Part shown: positions 34,106 to 42,753 of the stretch, in pieces
Numbering within the stretch: the first letter of the stretch is position 1
Layout: each line of letters starts with the position of its first letter
The notes under the pieces: generated by a model
What the model was told of the DNA's origin: nothing
Seen by the model: the letters and a program-made list of their open reading frames with translations, nothing else
Database searches by the model: none
NCBI GenBank assembly: GCA_013377075.1
Contig: JACABD010000004.1
Coordinates: 41,267 to 105,266, forward strand
DNA: 64,000 nucleotides
From: Geobacteraceae bacterium
GTDB lineage: Bacteria > Desulfobacterota > Desulfuromonadia > Geobacterales > DSM-12255
Direction of reading: 5' to 3'
Translations under genes and position numbers: made by a program

Positions 34106-34525
34106 TTGAAACATATCGTTATTCTAGTTCTGCTGCTAATCCCTGCCATCGTTTTTGCCAGCCAAACATCTACCGTCTGCCACAATGAACTTGCTGCATG
34201 GATAAATGAAAATCGGCCACTTGCAATCGTTGACATCCAGACCCCAGCCGGATTCAAAGAGCATAATTACACTGACTCGATACCGACCGGCAACAATCCG
34301 CTCCGTTTGAAAAAAACTGCCGAGAAACTGAAATCGTCAAAGGGGAGAATTGTCGTGGTCAGCAAATCCGGTGGTAATGATGCGATCAATGCACGGGAAA
34401 CACTGGCACAAGCCGGTGTAAAACGCTCCCGCATCCTGATTCTTGAGGGCGGGATGGAAGCAGCATCCAGTAAGGCAAGCTGTGACTGCTGCAAACCTGC
34501 ATCGAAGCAGACCACTCTGAAATGA
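34106..34525 (+). CDS. Exported rhodanese-like protein lacking the usual catalytic cysteine
   Basis: A 139-residue protein from a TTG with CAGGAGA eight bases upstream. After a signal peptide (about 1-18, VFASQ) it has rhodanese-fold segments: LAIVDIQTPAGFKEHN (normally a DxR..F..GH motif) and RIVVVSKSGGND, where the active-site Cys loop carries Ser86. The C-terminus has a Cys-rich SCDCCKP motif that could take over redox or metal binding. It overlaps the next gene (AATGA), so the two are co-translated. Role unclear; perhaps a sulfur or selenium carrier or binder in the periplasm. Confidence 0.78.
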   Translation: MKHIVILVLLLIPAIVFASQTSTVCHNELAAWINENRPLAIVDIQTPAGFKEHNYTDSIPTGNNPLRLKKTAEKLKSSKGRIVVVSKSGGNDAINARETLAQAGVKRSRILILEGGMEAASSKASCDCCKPASKQTTLK

Positions 34526-36945
34526 GTGCTCCACTGCGTGATAAAAGGCCTATGAGGATCGCGTTACAAGGTATGCTTGCCGATGAAATCGGCGGCTGCA
34601 GCGGTTGCGGTGTCTGCATAAAAGAGTGCGGTTTTCTGCGGCTCCACGGTTCTCCCCGTGAGCTCTGCCGCGCATACGATCCGGAAGATCTGAAGAAAAA
34701 CGCCGTCTGCTTTGAATGCAGCCTCTGCGGCCTCTGCAATGCCGTCTGTCCGGAAAAACTTAATCCCCAGGGGCTCTTTCTGGAGATGCGCCGCGAGGCG
34801 GTTGAGCGGGGTCACGGCAACTTCCCGGAGCACAAGGGGCTGATCAGTTATGAAAAGACCGGCACATCACGCCGCTTCAGCTGGTACGGGCTGCCGAATG
34901 GGTGCACGACAATCTTTTTCCCCGGCTGCGCCTTGCCCGGCACGCGCCCGGCAGCAACCATGGAGGTCTACAACAAGCTTAAGGAGGCTATCCCGGCACT
35001 AGGTCTGGTGATGGACTGCTGCACCAAACCGTCCCACGACCTTGGCCGCCAGGAGTATTTTCTCAAGATGTTCGGCGAGATGGTAGACTGGCTTGAGACC
35101 GGCGGCGTTAAGCGGGTATTGGTGGCCTGCCCCAACTGCTACAAGGTCTTTTCCGAATATGCCCCACAGTTCCGGACTGAAACGGTGTACGAAACGCTTG
35201 CCGATATCCTGCCTGAACAGACGCAAAAAAATAATTCACCTCCGGCAACAATTCATGACCCTTGCGTGGTCAGAGCCAATGCCGCACCACAGGCCGCTGT
35301 ACGGGATCTGCTTGCAAAAGCGGGACAGCTGATTGAAGAGATGCCCCACACAGGGCAGACAGCCCTCTGCTGCGGCGAAGGTGGCACCGTCGGCGCACTG
35401 GCTCCGGACTTGGCCGACGGCTGGGGTGAACGAAGAGCCGCTGAAGCAGCAGGACGCCGGGTTATCACCTACTGTGCAGGGTGCGCCAACCATCTGGGAA
35501 AACGGCTACAGGTCAGCCACCTCCTCGACGTGATTTTCAACACACCGAAACCGTCGTCAGGCCCCATAACCTACCTGAACCGGCTGCGGCTTAAATCCCG
35601 CTTCAAAAAGATTGTCCCTGCAAAGGTCACCAGGGAGAGAACCACAATCGGCAGCGGGATTCTCAAACCGCTGATCTTTCTCACCACCCTGGTTGCACTC
35701 ATTTTTCTGGTACGGATAAGCGGTGTCGGCCAGTATCTTGAACCGGAAAAACTGCGCGCCCTCTTTGCCAGCTTTGGCATTGCCGCGCCACTGATCTACA
35801 TTGCCTTCTACACCTTTGCACCTGCTCTGATGCTCCCCGGTCTCCCCATCAGCATTGCCGGAGCCACTGTTTTCGGCCCTGTATGGGGTGTGGTCTACAC
35901 CATCATCGGGGCAACCATGGGAGCCTGTGTAGCATTTATCATCTCCCGCTATTTCGCCCGGGAATGGGTAGAGCGCCGTCTGGTAGGCTCCCGCTGGAAC
36001 AAGCTCGACAGCGAGACTGCAGAAAACGGCTGGAAAGCGGTCGCCTTTACCAGGCTGATACCACTCTTCCCTTTCAACCTGCTCAACTTCGCCTTTGGCT
36101 TGACAAAGATCCGGTTTCTCCATTATGCCATTGCAACCTTCATCTTCATGCTCCCCGGCACAATCGCCTTTATCACCTTTTCCAGCTCACTTTTGGGGCT
36201 GCTCAAGGGGAAGGTCTCTCCGGAATTTTTCATCGGCATCACCCTGATTGCCCTGGTCTCAATGCTACCGAAGATTATTCGCTGGCAGAAGAGCCGCAAA
36301 GAAAGGGCTGCAACGCCGCCAGCAGTCTGGAGTCTGAAGAAGAGCCTGCAGCGCAAGGTACTGGGCGGCGGTCTGCTGGCACTGACCGCTCTGGCTGTTT
36401 ATGTCGTCATCCAGAAGTTTTTCTGGGCCATTGACGCCTATCTCTACACCATTGAATTCAACCTGCTCTTTATCTCCAGCAGACTCAAAGATGGAGATCT
36501 TGCACAGTTTGTCGAATACCTGAGACCGATGTCGCACTTAAGAGCTGGCGGCATTGCCCTGGCAAGCCAGGCAATGCAGGCATTCGCCGCCCCCTTTTCT
36601 GCTCTCAAATCGGTTGTCGCCTTTGCTACCGCCTTCGGCACTACAACCGGCCTCCTTCTTTCGTGGTCTGCCGCAGTTATTGTCAGCTGCGCTGCAGTTT
36701 GCATTGGCAGATTTCTTCTTGGCGACATTCTGCCGCTCCTTAACAGAAGCAAAGGGCTGAATCCGCTCTCCCCTTGTGCAGCATGGCTCTCCTGGTCTGC
36801 CGCACTGATACTGGCGCTGCCGCCGCTGCCGCTTGTTCTGCCCGCGCTCCTGATTGGAGCGATTCGCCTTGCGCCACTGCGCACCTTTGCCATTTTTTCG
36901 GCCGGACTTACCGTCCGCATTCTCATCTCAGTTTTTACAGGATAA
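34522..36945 (+). CDS. Fusion: Fe-S (CCG/DsrK-like) oxidoreductase with two TVP38/VTT-like membrane domains
   Basis: An 807-residue protein. Residues about 20-80 hold two cysteine-rich ferredoxin motifs (C26-x2-C29-x2-C32-x3-C36 and C66-x2-C69-x2-C72-x3-C76-P). Residues about 130-340 form the CCG domain pair of heterodisulfide-reductase D/DsrK-type proteins (FPGCALPG, MDCCTKPSHDLG, LCCGEGGTVG, YCAGCANHLGK). From about 383 membrane helices begin; residues 400-600 are a TVP38/TMEM64 (VTT, DedA-like) domain with GLPISIAGATVFGPVWG and FTRLIPLFPFNLLNFAFG. The last 190 residues are a further hydrophobic VTT-like region. It could pass electrons between a cytosolic or periplasmic Fe-S head and membrane substrates. 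Confidence 0.87.
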   Translation: MSAPLRDKRPMRIALQGMLADEIGGCSGCGVCIKECGFLRLHGSPRELCRAYDPEDLKKNAVCFECSLCGLCNAVCPEKLNPQGLFLEMRREAVERGHGNFPEHKGLISYEKTGTSRRFSWYGLPNGCTTIFFPGCALPGTRPAATMEVYNKLKEAIPALGLVMDCCTKPSHDLGRQEYFLKMFGEMVDWLETGGVKRVLVACPNCYKVFSEYAPQFRTETVYETLADILPEQTQKNNSPPATIHDPCVVRANAAPQAAVRDLLAKAGQLIEEMPHTGQTALCCGEGGTVGALAPDLADGWGERRAAEAAGRRVITYCAGCANHLGKRLQVSHLLDVIFNTPKPSSGPITYLNRLRLKSRFKKIVPAKVTRERTTIGSGILKPLIFLTTLVALIFLVRISGVGQYLEPEKLRALFASFGIAAPLIYIAFYTFAPALMLPGLPISIAGATVFGPVWGVVYTIIGATMGACVAFIISRYFAREWVERRLVGSRWNKLDSETAENGWKAVAFTRLIPLFPFNLLNFAFGLTKIRFLHYAIATFIFMLPGTIAFITFSSSLLGLLKGKVSPEFFIGITLIALVSMLPKIIRWQKSRKERAATPPAVWSLKKSLQRKVLGGGLLALTALAVYVVIQKFFWAIDAYLYTIEFNLLFISSRLKDGDLAQFVEYLRPMSHLRAGGIALASQAMQAFAAPFSALKSVVAFATAFGTTTGLLLSWSAAVIVSCAAVCIGRFLLGDILPLLNRSKGLNPLSPCAAWLSWSAALILALPPLPLVLPALLIGAIRLAPLRTFAIFSAGLTVRILISVFTG

Positions 36946-36963
36946 TTCACCGGAGGTTTAACA

Positions 36964-37701
36964 ATGTACAGATCGATAATCCGCTTCACACTCTCTTCTG
37001 CTCTGCTTTTTGCCATGGCGCTGCCAGTAGCTGCTGCCGGGCTGAAAGCCGCAGCCGTAACAACAGTCAAGTCAGGGACTGACACCATGACAACCGACAA
37101 AAATGCCGGTGAAGTCCGCGTCACTTCAACGGTGCTGAAAGACTGCTCCCAGCCGTCAGTATGCGACTGGGGCCGCCGTTTTCAGGCGTTCTTCGGCGCC
37201 AAGGATGGCAAGATGGCACCGTTTTTCATCTTTTCCACCGAAATCAACCGGACAGAAATTGACAAGGCGATCAAGTCAGTCGGCATAAAGTCACGCCGCC
37301 AGATCCCCATGACAGAGGTAAAGCAGCGCTCCGGCCTGAAAGCAACCACCCAGAAAGACGACTACCTTGATGGCGATCCGGTACTGATCTCTGTCCGATG
37401 GAAAAAAGATGGCAAAACCGTTGAAGCCCCCATCGAGGAGCTGATTGAGGAGAAATTCAGCTTTGAAGGAAAGGACATCATCAAGCCCTACACCCCCCAT
37501 TTCGTCTACCACGGCACAGCAGAGGCGATCAATTTTGCCTCCGGCTGCATCGTCTGCCCGTCGGGCTGCAACGGCGGTATCATTGCTGACAACTCCCTGC
37601 CGCTGAAAGAGACGAAAAACTACTTCCGCTTCGACTGGAACAAGATGCCTGCTCCAAACTCAAAGGTCGAAATCGTTATTAAATCAATCTACGGCAAGTA
37701 G
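36964..37701 (+). CDS. Exported YdjY-like protein with Cys motif
   Basis: A 245-residue protein with a signal peptide (about 1-23, VAAAG) behind CCGGAGG. The mature part contains strand-rich segments and a C-terminal cysteine cluster, GCIVCPSGCNGGIIADN (C-x2-C-x3-C), resembling the YdjY domain encoded between two TVP38 genes in E. coli (ydjX-ydjY-ydjZ). The same neighbourhood, TVP38 modules plus this protein plus rhodanese, is seen here. The cysteines may bind a metal or Fe-S cluster or be redox-active. The YdjY assignment is tentative, from recollection and context. Confidence 0.7.
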   Translation: MYRSIIRFTLSSALLFAMALPVAAAGLKAAAVTTVKSGTDTMTTDKNAGEVRVTSTVLKDCSQPSVCDWGRRFQAFFGAKDGKMAPFFIFSTEINRTEIDKAIKSVGIKSRRQIPMTEVKQRSGLKATTQKDDYLDGDPVLISVRWKKDGKTVEAPIEELIEEKFSFEGKDIIKPYTPHFVYHGTAEAINFASGCIVCPSGCNGGIIADNSLPLKETKNYFRFDWNKMPAPNSKVEIVIKSIYGK

Positions 37702-37731
37702 AGTAGAGACAGGTTCAGTAAGGAGTAACAA

Positions 37732-38745
37732 GTGAAAAAGAAATTTCTGTTATTTATGGCAACAGCTTCCCTGATGATTGCCACAGCAGCATCAGCCGCA
37801 AGCCGCTCCGGCATTGTCACCCTTGATGTTGACCTGTCCGCCCAGGAATCGGGCAATGAGACGAAACTCTGGGTTCCCTACCCGGTTACTGATCGCAACC
37901 AGAAGATCAGCGACATCAGGATCTCCGGGGATTATGGCGCGTCCGGTGTCTATACTGACGCGGCAAACGGTACCTCCATCCTCTACGCCCAGTGGCCTGC
38001 AAACGCAAAGAGCCGCAAGCTCAGCTTCTCCTTTGCGGCTGAGCGCCAGGAGATCCGCCAGACAAATCTCCCCACCAAAGAGCCAAAGTGGAACCGTGCT
38101 GATTACGCCGATTACCTTAAACCGACCAGCCTTGGCCCCATTGATGGCGAGGTGAAGAAAAAGGCTGACGACATAACAAAAGGGAAGAAAACGGTCCTCG
38201 CCAAAGCCCGTGCCATCTATGACTGGTGCTGCAACAATATGTACCGCGACCCGAACACGGTGGGATGTGGCAAGGGGGACGTCTGTTCCCTGCTGAAAAA
38301 ACCGGGAGGTAAATGTACTGACATCTCTTCGGTCTTTATCGCCCTCTGCCGGGCGGCAGGCGTACCGGCACGGGAGGTGTTCAGCATCCGACTCGGCAAA
38401 AAAGCCGAAGAGGATATCACCATATACCAGCACTGCTGGGCCGAGTTCTTCCTCCCCGGTTATGGCTGGGTAACAGCCGATCCTGCCGATCTGCGCAAGG
38501 CGATGCTTGTGGAAAAGCTTGAGCAGAATGACCCGAAAACAAAAACCTATCAGGAATATTTCTGGGGTGGCATCGATGCCTACCGTGTTGTATTTGCCAC
38601 CGGCAGGGACGTTCTCCTCAACCCACCCCAGGCAGGAACGCCTCTCAACACCTTTGGCTACCCCTACGCCGAAGTTGGCGGCAAAGCCATAGACTTCTAC
38701 CAGCCGAAAAGTTTTGTCTATAGATATGGGTTTAAAGAGAAGTAG
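37732..38745 (+). CDS. Exported transglutaminase-like protein
   Basis: A 337-residue protein from a GTG behind AAGGAGT, with a signal peptide (about 1-22). The transglutaminase/protease-like core (about 155-270) shows the Cys-His-Asp triad: Cys in GGKCTDISSVFIALCRAAG, His in QHCWAEFFLPGYGW and Asp in VTADPAD. Bacterial members cleave or cross-link peptides. Extra cysteines lie just before (DWCCNN, VGCGKGDVC). It is in the middle of the rhodanese/Fe-S-TVP38 operon (30 bases after the YdjY-like gene) and may process or protect one of its exported partners. Confidence 0.88.
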   Translation: MKKKFLLFMATASLMIATAASAASRSGIVTLDVDLSAQESGNETKLWVPYPVTDRNQKISDIRISGDYGASGVYTDAANGTSILYAQWPANAKSRKLSFSFAAERQEIRQTNLPTKEPKWNRADYADYLKPTSLGPIDGEVKKKADDITKGKKTVLAKARAIYDWCCNNMYRDPNTVGCGKGDVCSLLKKPGGKCTDISSVFIALCRAAGVPAREVFSIRLGKKAEEDITIYQHCWAEFFLPGYGWVTADPADLRKAMLVEKLEQNDPKTKTYQEYFWGGIDAYRVVFATGRDVLLNPPQAGTPLNTFGYPYAEVGGKAIDFYQPKSFVYRYGFKEK

Positions 38746-38772
38746 TCTTAATCAAACCATCGAGGAGTTATT

Positions 38773-39513
38773 ATGAAAATCATCATCTATGCAGCCCTTC
38801 TGCTGTTATCGCTATGCACGGTTTCGTTTGCTGCGGAAAAGAGCAAGGACGGCTTTACGATCGTGACGAGCGAAGAGCTGAAAGCGCTTGTCGAAAGCAA
38901 GTCTGCGAATCTGGCAGTGATCGACGCCCGTTCAGAACAGGAGTATCAGGAGGCCCATATCCAGGGTGCGATCAGCATCCCGCTGAATGTTCTTGAGAAA
39001 GATGCCGCAGCGCTGAATCAAGGCAAAAACTCGCGCCTTGTCTTCTACTGCAACGGCATCAAATGCGGCAAGAGCGGCAAATCCGCACTGATTGCCCGTT
39101 CACAGGGATACACGGACATATCCCTCTATGCCGACGGCATGCCGGTCTGGGAGGAGAAAGGGTATCCGATCTACGCCGGCCCGGATTACAACAAGAAAGT
39201 GCAGACCAGCATGATCAAACCGGCGGTTGTCAAGGTGCTGCTTGATGCAGCACCAACAACCGTGACAGTGGTTGACGTGCGTGACGCCAAGGAGTTTGCC
39301 GAAGGGCATGTTCCCGGCGCCATAAACATCCCGGTCGAAACCTTTGCCGCCGGATCCGGAGTGCTCGACAAGGGGAAGCAGATCATCGTTTACTGCAACT
39401 CCGGCGGACGAAGCTACAACGCCTACCGCAAGCTGCAGAAGCTTGCCTACCCGAACATCGCCCAGATGATTTTTGCTGATTGGCAAACGGATGGTCTGCC
39501 AGTGACGAAATAA
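38773..39513 (+). CDS. Exported protein with two rhodanese domains
   Basis: A 246-residue protein with a signal peptide (about 1-20, SFAAEK). Two tandem rhodanese domains: the first (about 28-135) with AVIDARSEQEYQEAHIQGA and active-site loop VFYCNGIKCGKS; the second (about 150-245) with VVDVRDAKEFAEGHVPGA and IVYCNSGGRS. Both catalytic Cys are present, unlike the first gene of the operon. Rhodaneses move sulfane sulfur (or selenium). Multi-domain rhodanese YnjE is the counterpart in the E. coli ydjXYZ-ynj locus. It is the last gene before a strong terminator. Confidence 0.92.
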   Translation: MKIIIYAALLLLSLCTVSFAAEKSKDGFTIVTSEELKALVESKSANLAVIDARSEQEYQEAHIQGAISIPLNVLEKDAAALNQGKNSRLVFYCNGIKCGKSGKSALIARSQGYTDISLYADGMPVWEEKGYPIYAGPDYNKKVQTSMIKPAVVKVLLDAAPTTVTVVDVRDAKEFAEGHVPGAINIPVETFAAGSGVLDKGKQIIVYCNSGGRSYNAYRKLQKLAYPNIAQMIFADWQTDGLPVTK

Positions 39514-39533
39514 GCATAAACAGCTCAGATAAG

Positions 39534-39577
39534 AACGCAGTGAGCTCACTGAAACCGGGCTTCACTGCGTTTTTTTA
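39534..39577 (+). terminator. Intrinsic terminator of the rhodanese/TVP38 operon
   Basis: AACGCAGTGA (39534-39543) and TCACTGCGTT (39562-39571) form a perfect 10-bp stem with an 18-base loop, followed by a run of Ts. It lies 20 bases after the stop and separates this operon from the nickel-transport operon. Confidence 0.93.
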
Positions 39578-39668
39578 TATTTAGATTCGCTTCAGCTTTC
39601 AGATATAACTGAACTATTGGCCCTTTAAACTTTTTTTCAGCCCCACCGCCCCTCCAGACAATAAACTA

Positions 39669-39697
39669 TTGACACTCATAATTTATAATTTTATACC
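39669..39697 (+). promoter_or_regulatory. Candidate promoter of the metal-transport operon
   Basis: A consensus TTGACA (39669-39674) is 17 bases from TATACC (39692-39697), 45 bases before the ATG of the outer-membrane gene. A GTAACAC at 39702-39708 just downstream resembles a NikR half-site reported for delta-proteobacteria, but the expected inverted partner was not found. Confidence 0.5.
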
Positions 39698-39742
39698 TTC
39701 GGTAACACGTTATTATTTTCAGTATGCAGGCAAGGGAAGAAA

Positions 39743-40546
39743 ATGCGTTTACGTACCAAAACTGTTATGCTAGGTTTTACAGTATCAATACTAGCCACAA
39801 CAATAGCTCATGCCGGTCTGCTGGCCACAGACGGAGCGGAACCGGTAGAGGCGAAACATGCCGAGGTTGAGCTTAACGGCTCCTACCTGTATGACAAATC
39901 AAAGAACAGCGGTATTACCACGAAAAGCGATTCAACTGACGGCGATATCACTGTCACCGCAGGTATCGTTAAAAGGCTGGATATTGCCGTCGGCCTCCCG
40001 TACACGTCCAACGCCAGAGAAAAAGTAAACGGTGAGTTGACCTCAAGAAGCGAAGGTCTCAATGACATGACCGTTGATTTTAAGTATCAGTTCATGGAGA
40101 TGAACGGACTGAAGCTGGCGATCAAGCCTGGAGTTATCCTGCCGACCGGTAACACCAGCAAAGGGCTGTCCGACGGCCATGCCGGTTTTGCTGTAGCACT
40201 GCTTGGTACCGGAGAATTTGCCGAGGGTAAGCTCCTGCTCCATGCCAACGCCGGCTATGTAAGCCACAATTACAAGGATGTTGCTGTCAAAAACTTCTCC
40301 CATGGCGAGGTCTTCAACGTCTCTATCGCCTGTGAAGCTGAAATCGTTGAAGGTTTAAAGCTTGCGGCCGACACAGGAATCGCTACCAATACTGACAGGG
40401 CAAGTAATACCCTGCCTGTATACGCCCTTGTCGGTGCTAAATACGAATTCAACAAGCACCTTGAAGGATATGCCGGGATAAGGTTCGGCCTCAGCAAACC
40501 GGAGGCAGACTCAACAGCTCTTTTTGGCGCTGTTCTCAAATTCTAA
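39743..40546 (+). CDS. Outer-membrane beta-barrel protein, probable metal-entry channel
   Basis: A 267-residue protein with a signal peptide (about 1-24, AHAGL). The rest is alternating amphipathic strands (for example NGSYLYDKSKNSG, LNDMTVDFKYQF, LKLAIKPGVILPTGNT, AKYEFNKHLEGYAGIRFG) ending in the C-terminal Phe typical of outer-membrane barrels (GAVLKF). It resembles the MetA-pathway-of-phenol-degradation barrel family (PF13557), whose members are poorly characterised. It is 22 bases upstream of cbiM, so a role in passing nickel or cobalt across the outer membrane is a reasonable inference. Confidence 0.8.
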   Translation: MRLRTKTVMLGFTVSILATTIAHAGLLATDGAEPVEAKHAEVELNGSYLYDKSKNSGITTKSDSTDGDITVTAGIVKRLDIAVGLPYTSNAREKVNGELTSRSEGLNDMTVDFKYQFMEMNGLKLAIKPGVILPTGNTSKGLSDGHAGFAVALLGTGEFAEGKLLLHANAGYVSHNYKDVAVKNFSHGEVFNVSIACEAEIVEGLKLAADTGIATNTDRASNTLPVYALVGAKYEFNKHLEGYAGIRFGLSKPEADSTALFGAVLKF

Positions 40547-40568
40547 CTTCTATTTAAGGAGCATTCCC

Positions 40569-41855
40569 ATGCATATGGCAGACGCACTACTATCACCTGC
40601 TGTCGGCGGTGCCATGCTGGCAGCGGCAGCAGGATCAATTGCCTACTGCTCCGCCAAGGTTCGCAAAGAGGTTGACGACCGCAAGGTACCGCTCATGGGG
40701 GTTCTCGGAGCGTTTCTCTTTGCCGCCCAGATGATCAACTTCACCATCCCCGCAACCGGCTCCAGCGGCCACCTTGGGGGCGGACTGCTTTTAACGATTC
40801 TCCTTGGCCCCTATGCCGCCTTTCTCACCATTGCCTCGGTTCTGGTGGTACAGGCGCTCTTTTTTGCCGACGGCGGCCTCTTGGCTCTTGGATGCAACAT
40901 CATCAACCTCGGCATTTTCCCGGCATTCATTGCCTACCCCTTTATCTACAGACCAATCGCAGGGCTAAACCCCTCTACAGCCAGAACAGTAGCGGCATCG
41001 CTGGCTGCGGGAGTTGCAGGGCTACAGCTCGGCGCCTTCGCAGTTGTTCTTGAGACAACACTCTCCGGCATCTCCGCCCTCCCCTTTACAGCCTTTGTCT
41101 CCATGATGCAGCCGATTCATCTGGGGATCGGCATTGTTGAGGGGATTGTCACCGCTCTCATCGTCGGTTTTGTCCATAAAGCCAGACCGGACATCTTCAC
41201 CAATAACGACCATAGCAGTGCTAGCATCATGAAAAGCATCATCCCGGGATTCCTTGCCCTCGCCCTTATCACCGGCGGCTTTGTCTCCTGGTTTGCATCA
41301 CAGCAGCCTGACGGCCTTGAGTGGTCTATCAATAAGGTCACGGGCAAGGAGGAGCTTGCGGGCTCCAAAGACGGCATTCATGGCGCTCTTTCAGGAATTC
41401 AGGAGAAGCTGGCCTTCCTGCCTGACTACAATTTCAAGAAACCGGAAGTTAAAAACAGAGGTGAGCAGGAACCGCAAGCAAATGATGGGAAAAAGGGAGG
41501 GAACAGGCTGGGGACAAGTCTCTCCGGCATAGTCGGCGCCCTCATTACCCTTGGGCTCGCCGTTCTTGTCGGCCTAATCCTAAGGAAACGGCAGGAAAAA
41601 GCAGCCATGAAACCCCATGCCCATGAGCATGCCCACCCCCATGGACATGGCCATGAACACCCCCACAGACATGGCGACCAGATACATTCCCATGAGCATT
41701 TCCACGAGCATTCACATCCTCACCCCCATGTGCATGACCATTCAGCACCGCACCCGGAAGACCCGAACCCGCGCCACAGCCATGAGGTCAGGGTTGCCGA
41801 GCATAGCCACGACCACCCGGATCATGAGCATGAAAGTCATGAGCATAAACATTGA
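40569..41855 (+). CDS. cbiM: ECF-type nickel/cobalt transporter, fused CbiM/NikM-NikN component with His-rich tail
   Basis: A 428-residue membrane protein. The ATG at 40569 has TAAGGAG upstream and yields MHMADALLSP, the N-terminus whose Met-His-Met ligates metal in this family; the longer frame from 40524 would bury it. Residues 1-210 are the CbiM/NikM substrate-binding part (GSSGHLGGGLLL, DGGLLALGCNIINLG). Residues about 235-345 resemble NikN/CbiN (PDGLEWS). The C-terminal 80 residues are extremely His-rich (HAHEHAHPHGHGHEHPH) and cytosolic or periplasmic, probably buffering metal. Together with CbiQ and CbiO it forms the uptake system. Confidence 0.94.
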   Translation: MHMADALLSPAVGGAMLAAAAGSIAYCSAKVRKEVDDRKVPLMGVLGAFLFAAQMINFTIPATGSSGHLGGGLLLTILLGPYAAFLTIASVLVVQALFFADGGLLALGCNIINLGIFPAFIAYPFIYRPIAGLNPSTARTVAASLAAGVAGLQLGAFAVVLETTLSGISALPFTAFVSMMQPIHLGIGIVEGIVTALIVGFVHKARPDIFTNNDHSSASIMKSIIPGFLALALITGGFVSWFASQQPDGLEWSINKVTGKEELAGSKDGIHGALSGIQEKLAFLPDYNFKKPEVKNRGEQEPQANDGKKGGNRLGTSLSGIVGALITLGLAVLVGLILRKRQEKAAMKPHAHEHAHPHGHGHEHPHRHGDQIHSHEHFHEHSHPHPHVHDHSAPHPEDPNPRHSHEVRVAEHSHDHPDHEHESHEHKH

Positions 41856-41940
41856 AATGTCATGAAGCGTTGTGTTTTCTGCACCAATATGATTTTATTG
41901 ACGAGGCTCTGTCCCCTACTCTCTTTTTTCAGGAACCCTG

Positions 41941-42753
41941 ATGTCTTCCATAGACGGTGCCATACTCGATTTCAAACGGCTTGACCTCCTGGCATTCGGT
42001 GACACGGCTCTCCACAGGCTGGATGCCAGAGCAAAGGTGATCGTCACAGCCCTCTTTGTCATGCTGGTCGTATCCCATGACAGATACCAGCTCGCCGCAC
42101 TCTTCCCATTCGTTATCTTCCCGGTTGCCCTGATTGCCGCTGGCAACCTGCCCTTCACCTATATTGCAAGAAAGATTCTCCTCCTCTGCCCCTTTGTCAT
42201 TGTTGTCGGTATCTTCAATCCACTCATAGACAGAGCGATTCTGCTGCACCTGGGCCCATTTGCAATCTCCGGTGGCTGGCTCTCATTTTTTTCCATCCTC
42301 ACCCGTAGTATCCTCACTGTGGGGAGCGCCTTCACCCTCCTTGCCCTGACCGGCTTCCCCGCTGTCTGCCGGGCACTTGAGCAGCTCGGCATGCCACGCC
42401 CTTTTGCGATTCAACTCCTTTTCCTCTACCGCTACATCTTTGTTTTAACCGAAGAAGGTGGCAGAGCCGCAAGAGCCCGTCAATTGCGCTCCTGCGGGAA
42501 AAAGGGTATGGGAATAAGGAGTTTCGGCACACTGATCGGCAACCTGCTGCTGCGCACCTGGCAACGGGCAGAACGTGTGCATATAGCCATGCTTTCAAGG
42601 GGTTTTGACGGCAGGTTTCACTCGGGGCGAGAGACAAAATTCGGCAGAAACGAGCTGGTTTTTATCTGCGGCTGGTCGATATTCCTACTGCTGCTCAGGT
42701 TTGTGGATCTGAGCCAACTGATAGGTTCAATTTTTCTCGGGAGGCTCCCTTGA
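41941..42753 (+). CDS. cbiQ: ECF transporter transmembrane component CbiQ/NikQ
   Basis: A 270-residue membrane protein with five to six helices. It opens with a cytosolic N-terminus (DFKRLDLLAFGDTALHRLDARAKV) followed by helix 1, as CbiQ proteins do, and has the coupling helix sequences ARARQLRSCGKK and HIAMLSRGFDGRF (the A-R-G motif that touches the ATPase). ATG follows CAGGAACC. The stop overlaps the CbiO start. It joins the substrate-binding CbiM to the ATPase. Confidence 0.94.
   Translation: MSSIDGAILDFKRLDLLAFGDTALHRLDARAKVIVTALFVMLVVSHDRYQLAALFPFVIFPVALIAAGNLPFTYIARKILLLCPFVIVVGIFNPLIDRAILLHLGPFAISGGWLSFFSILTRSILTVGSAFTLLALTGFPAVCRALEQLGMPRPFAIQLLFLYRYIFVLTEEGGRAARARQLRSCGKKGMGIRSFGTLIGNLLLRTWQRAERVHIAMLSRGFDGRFHSGRETKFGRNELVFICGWSIFLLLLRFVDLSQLIGSIFLGRLP

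Noticed and set aside
39600..39742. Complete NikR operator before the nickel operon
   Set aside because: Only a GTAACAC half-site (39702-39708) is visible; no inverted partner at the expected spacing.
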